Below, piece by piece: positions 8,109-9,687 of a stretch of 9,687 nucleotides of DNA. Both the position numbers and the translations under genes were made by a program. Source of the DNA: Thiomonas sp. (lineage in GTDB: Bacteria > Pseudomonadota > Gammaproteobacteria > Burkholderiales > Burkholderiaceae); contig DAIAZB010000192.1 of assembly GCA_027443745.1 (NCBI GenBank), positions 1 through 9,687 on the forward strand, written 5' to 3'. Every line of letters begins with the position of its first letter. Within the stretch, counting starts at the first letter, position 1. The notes beneath the pieces were generated by a model, which had not been told where the DNA came from, searched no databases, and worked only from the letters and a program-made list of their open reading frames with translations.

Positions 8109-8150
8109 CACGCCGGCTTGACCGGCACATCCATGGGGCTTGGATTTTTT
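8097..8150 (+). terminator. Intrinsic terminator of pyrD, overlapping its stop codon
   Basis: Perfect 9-bp inverted repeat AAGCCCCAT (8097-8105) and ATGGGGCTT (8133-8141), followed by GGA and six T (8145-8150). The left arm encodes the last three amino acids of PyrD (Lys-Pro-His). Inside the large loop is a second hairpin, GCCGG (8112-8116) and CCGGC (8122-8126). An alternative short hairpin ATCCA/TGGAT (8129-8133, 8141-8145) directly abuts the T-run and excludes the outer stem. Confidence 0.75.
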
Positions 8151-8205
8151 CGCTGCGTAACACGCCCTGCAACATGGGGCGATGTTCTAAGGCGCAAAAA
8201 AGACT

Positions 8206-8466
8206 TTACTTTTGCTTAAGCCGCGTCTTGTTCGCGGTGATGTGTTCGTAGATTTCACGGGACCGCTGGGACAGCGGCCTACCGAAACCTTCGCGCCAAG
8301 GAGATGAGACCTTGACTTGCGGACGCTTGCGGAACGTCGAAGCCACTTCGGCCGCATTTTCCAGCATGGCATCCCAGGGATTGGCCTCTTTGGATGCCTG
8401 TGGCTTCGTAGCCAGGGCATCGGTGTCGGAGTCCACGGATTTGCGCGTAGTAGTCGTTTTTGCCAC
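8206..8466 (-). CDS. Small basic protein of unknown function
   Basis: I do not recognise this 86-residue protein. The first 30 residues are Thr/Ser/Lys-rich and probably disordered. A likely helix follows (NPWDAMLENAAEVASTFRK, 29-47), then a basic segment with WREGFGRPLSQRSREIYEHI (58-77) and a Lys-rich end. It has no signal peptide, membrane segment or cysteine. The GTG at 8466 is chosen because the - strand sequence AGAGGGC lies just before it at Shine-Dalgarno distance; a TTG at 8520 would add 18 residues without such a site. Local GC is about 58%, and under 50% in the flanks, against roughly 63-66% in neighbouring genes, which hints at a different history. It lies 103 bp downstream of gltX on the same strand, so it could be read through from gltX or from its own promoter. 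A nucleic-acid-binding role is possible from its charge but is only a guess. Confidence 0.65.
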   Translation of the reverse strand: MAKTTTTRKSVDSDTDALATKPQASKEANPWDAMLENAAEVASTFRKRPQVKVSSPWREGFGRPLSQRSREIYEHITANKTRLKQK

Positions 8467-8471
8467 GGCTC

Positions 8472-8478
8472 GCCCTCT
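8472..8478 (-). promoter_or_regulatory. Shine-Dalgarno of the small unknown gene
   Basis: The - strand reads AGAGGGC here, with GAGGG about 6-7 nt before the GTG at 8466. This decides the start. The same seven bases can pair with GCCCTTT further up the leader (8509-8515). Confidence 0.5.
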
Positions 8479-8484
8479 AGCGGA

Positions 8485-8522
8485 ACTTGGTAGATCAAGA
8501 CAAAAATCAAAGGGCACCAAGT
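8485..8522 (-). other. Inverted repeat in the leader of the small gene
   Basis: Arms ACTTGGT (8485-8491) and ACCAAGT (8516-8522) are a perfect 7-bp inverted repeat separated by 24 bp. In the - strand transcript they form a stem-loop just upstream of the Shine-Dalgarno. No T-run follows, so it is not a terminator for gltX. Confidence 0.4.
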
Positions 8523-8550
8523 CAAACAGCCCGATTGATCATCACCTGTA

Positions 8551-8580
8551 ATTGTAACTCAAAACGTCGCTAAGGCGCAA
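8551..8580 (-). promoter_or_regulatory. Possible sigma-70 promoter for the small unknown gene
   Basis: On the - strand TACAAT (8551-8556, 5 of 6 to the -10 consensus) lies 18 bp after TTGCGC (8575-8580, 3 of 6 to the -35 consensus). The -35 falls within the last codons of gltX. Transcription would begin near 8544, giving a leader of about 78 nt. Confidence 0.35.
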
Positions 8581-9687
8581 CAGGCGGACCTGTACAAACA
8601 TCTGCTGCCGCGCCCACTCCAGCGCTTGCGGCAAGTCGTTGCAGCACTGTGTCGCGCGCGAATAAAGCCAGCACTGCATCGACTGCTGGCGTTTGCGAGC
8701 GCCCGGTCACGAGCAGGCGCAGCGGCATGGCCAACTGCGGCATTTTCAGTTGGTGCGCCGCCAGGACCCGCTTGATGGCGGTGCCGATGGCCGGCGCATC
8801 CCAGCCTGGCAATGCCTCGAGCGCAGTGCGCAAATCGGACAGGCCAGACCTGGCCGGCGCAGTGAGATGCTGGGCCAGCAAGGCCGCATCAGGCCGCGGC
8901 TGGACGTAGAACATGCCGCAGAGTTCGGCCACCTCGAGCAGCGTGTGGGCGCGCTCACGCAGCAGTGCCACCGCGCCGGCAAGATCGACTCCCTGCTCTT
9001 GCAAACCCAGTTGCCGCAGAAACGGACGCACGGCTTCGGCCAGTTGCAGCGGGGGCATGGCGCGCAGGTAGTGCGCGTTCACCCATTTGAGTTTTTCGCC
9101 ATCGAACTGCGCGGCGGAACGTCCGAGATGGTCAAGGTCGAACCACCGCACGAACTGCTCACGCGAGAAAATCTCCGCGTCGCCATGCGACCAGCCCAGT
9201 CGCGCAAGGTAGTTCACCATGGCATCGGCAAGATAGCCTTCATCGCGGTACTGCAGCACGCTTTTCGCCCCGTTGCGCTTGGAGAGCTTCTCGCCCAGTT
9301 CGTTGAGCACAGTGGGCAGATGGGCGTACACCGGTGGCTCGTGGCCGAGAGCCCGGAAGATGTGGATTTGGCGCGGCGTGTTGTTGACGTGGTCATCACC
9401 GCGAATCACGTGGGTGATGCGCATGTCGATATCGTCGACCACGACGCAGAAGTTATAGGTCGGAGTGCCATCGGGGCGGGCGATGACCAGATCGTCCAGT
9501 TCAGCATTGCTGAACTCGACAGGCCCTTTCACTCGATCGTTCCAGGCCACGGCACCGGCAAGTGGCGTGCGAAAGCGCAGCACCGGCGCCACACCGGGAG
9601 GCAACGGCGGCAGGGTCTTGCCCGGCTCGGGTCGCCACGTGCCGTCGTAGCGCGGCTTGAGACCGGCTGCCATCTGCCGCTCGCGCA
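8570..9687 (-). CDS. gltX: Glutamyl-tRNA synthetase, C-terminal part (cut by window edge)
   Basis: Class I aminoacyl-tRNA synthetase charging tRNA-Glu in the cytoplasm. About 371 residues are visible of an expected roughly 465; the HIGH-motif region lies beyond the right edge. The frame stays open to the edge, and the ATG at 9671-9673 is internal, since REROM-like residues precede it (R-E-R-Q-M) and the text continues as KPRYDGTWR, a standard internal GluRS segment. Other signatures are [22 protein letters not shown] with the HVIRGDDH stretch (88-95 from that Met) and the KMSKS-type loop KLSKR at 129-133 (9275-9289). The family usually reads KLSKRHGA; here it is KLSKRNGA. The C-terminal anticodon-binding helical domain follows and ends normally at a TAG. 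No terminator is visible before the small gene downstream. Alternative assignment as GlnRS or a truncated GluQ is unlikely given the length and domain content. Confidence 0.96.
   Translation of the reverse strand, partial: RERQMAAGLKPRYDGTWRPEPGKTLPPLPPGVAPVLRFRTPLAGAVAWNDRVKGPVEFSNAELDDLVIARPDGTPTYNFCVVVDDIDMRITHVIRGDDHVNNTPRQIHIFRALGHEPPVYAHLPTVLNELGEKLSKRNGAKSVLQYRDEGYLADAMVNYLARLGWSHGDAEIFSREQFVRWFDLDHLGRSAAQFDGEKLKWVNAHYLRAMPPLQLAEAVRPFLRQLGLQEQGVDLAGAVALLRERAHTLLEVAELCGMFYVQPRPDAALLAQHLTAPARSGLSDLRTALEALPGWDAPAIGTAIKRVLAAHQLKMPQLAMPLRLLVTGRSQTPAVDAVLALFARDTVLQRLAASAGVGAAADVCTGPPVAP

Noticed and set aside
8171..8186. AACAT/ATGTT hairpin as a terminator for the small - strand gene
   Set aside because: It has only 5 bp with two GC-poor ends, and no T-run follows on the - strand.
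8520..8525. TTGACT on the - strand as a strong -35 box
   Set aside because: The hexamer at 17 bp spacing (TGTCTT) is a poor -10, so the promoter at 8551-8580 is preferred.
8312..8551. 79-codon + strand open frame opposite the small unknown gene
   Set aside because: It has no Shine-Dalgarno. The - strand frame has a start site and a more protein-like composition. The choice of strand is reasonable but not certain.

Overview
The window looks like a chromosomal segment of a high-GC betaproteobacterium, probably of the order Burkholderiales. The basis is the overall base composition, the protein family signatures (FolD, oligopeptidase A, class 2 PyrD, RpiA, GltX), and a FixL/FixJ-type two-component pair next to folD and prlC, an arrangement I recall from that order but could not check. 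I cannot name the genus. I see no insertion sequence, phage gene, tRNA, rRNA or CRISPR array.

Layout. Positions 2-6295 hold five + strand genes closely spaced in a row: a membrane PAS sensor histidine kinase cut by the left edge, a FixJ-like response regulator (1903-2517), folD (2594-3442), prlC/oligopeptidase A (3460-5556), and an exported DUF4124-glutaredoxin protein (5627-6295). Gaps are 17 to 76 bp and no convincing terminator lies between them, so they could be one transcription unit. rpiA (6313-6975, - strand) converges on the exported protein with only 17 bp between the stop codons, and a GC-only stem-loop spans the junction. pyrD (7071-8108, + strand) diverges from rpiA across 95 bp and ends in a strong intrinsic terminator that starts inside its last codons. 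On the - strand follow a small unrecognised gene (8206-8466) and gltX (8570-9687, cut by the right edge).

Functions. The kinase and regulator form a phosphorelay whose signal cannot be read from the sequence. folD (one-carbon metabolism), rpiA (pentose phosphate pathway), pyrD (pyrimidine synthesis), gltX (tRNA charging) and prlC (peptide turnover) are core housekeeping genes. The exported glutaredoxin-like protein suggests a thiol-disulfide role outside the cytoplasm.

The least ordinary part is 8109-8570. It has low-GC flanks, an unknown basic 86-residue protein, a possible promoter overlapping the end of gltX, and a leader that could fold over its own ribosome binding site. No clear new multi-gene system is visible. 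The window is mostly ordinary core genome with a few local oddities.
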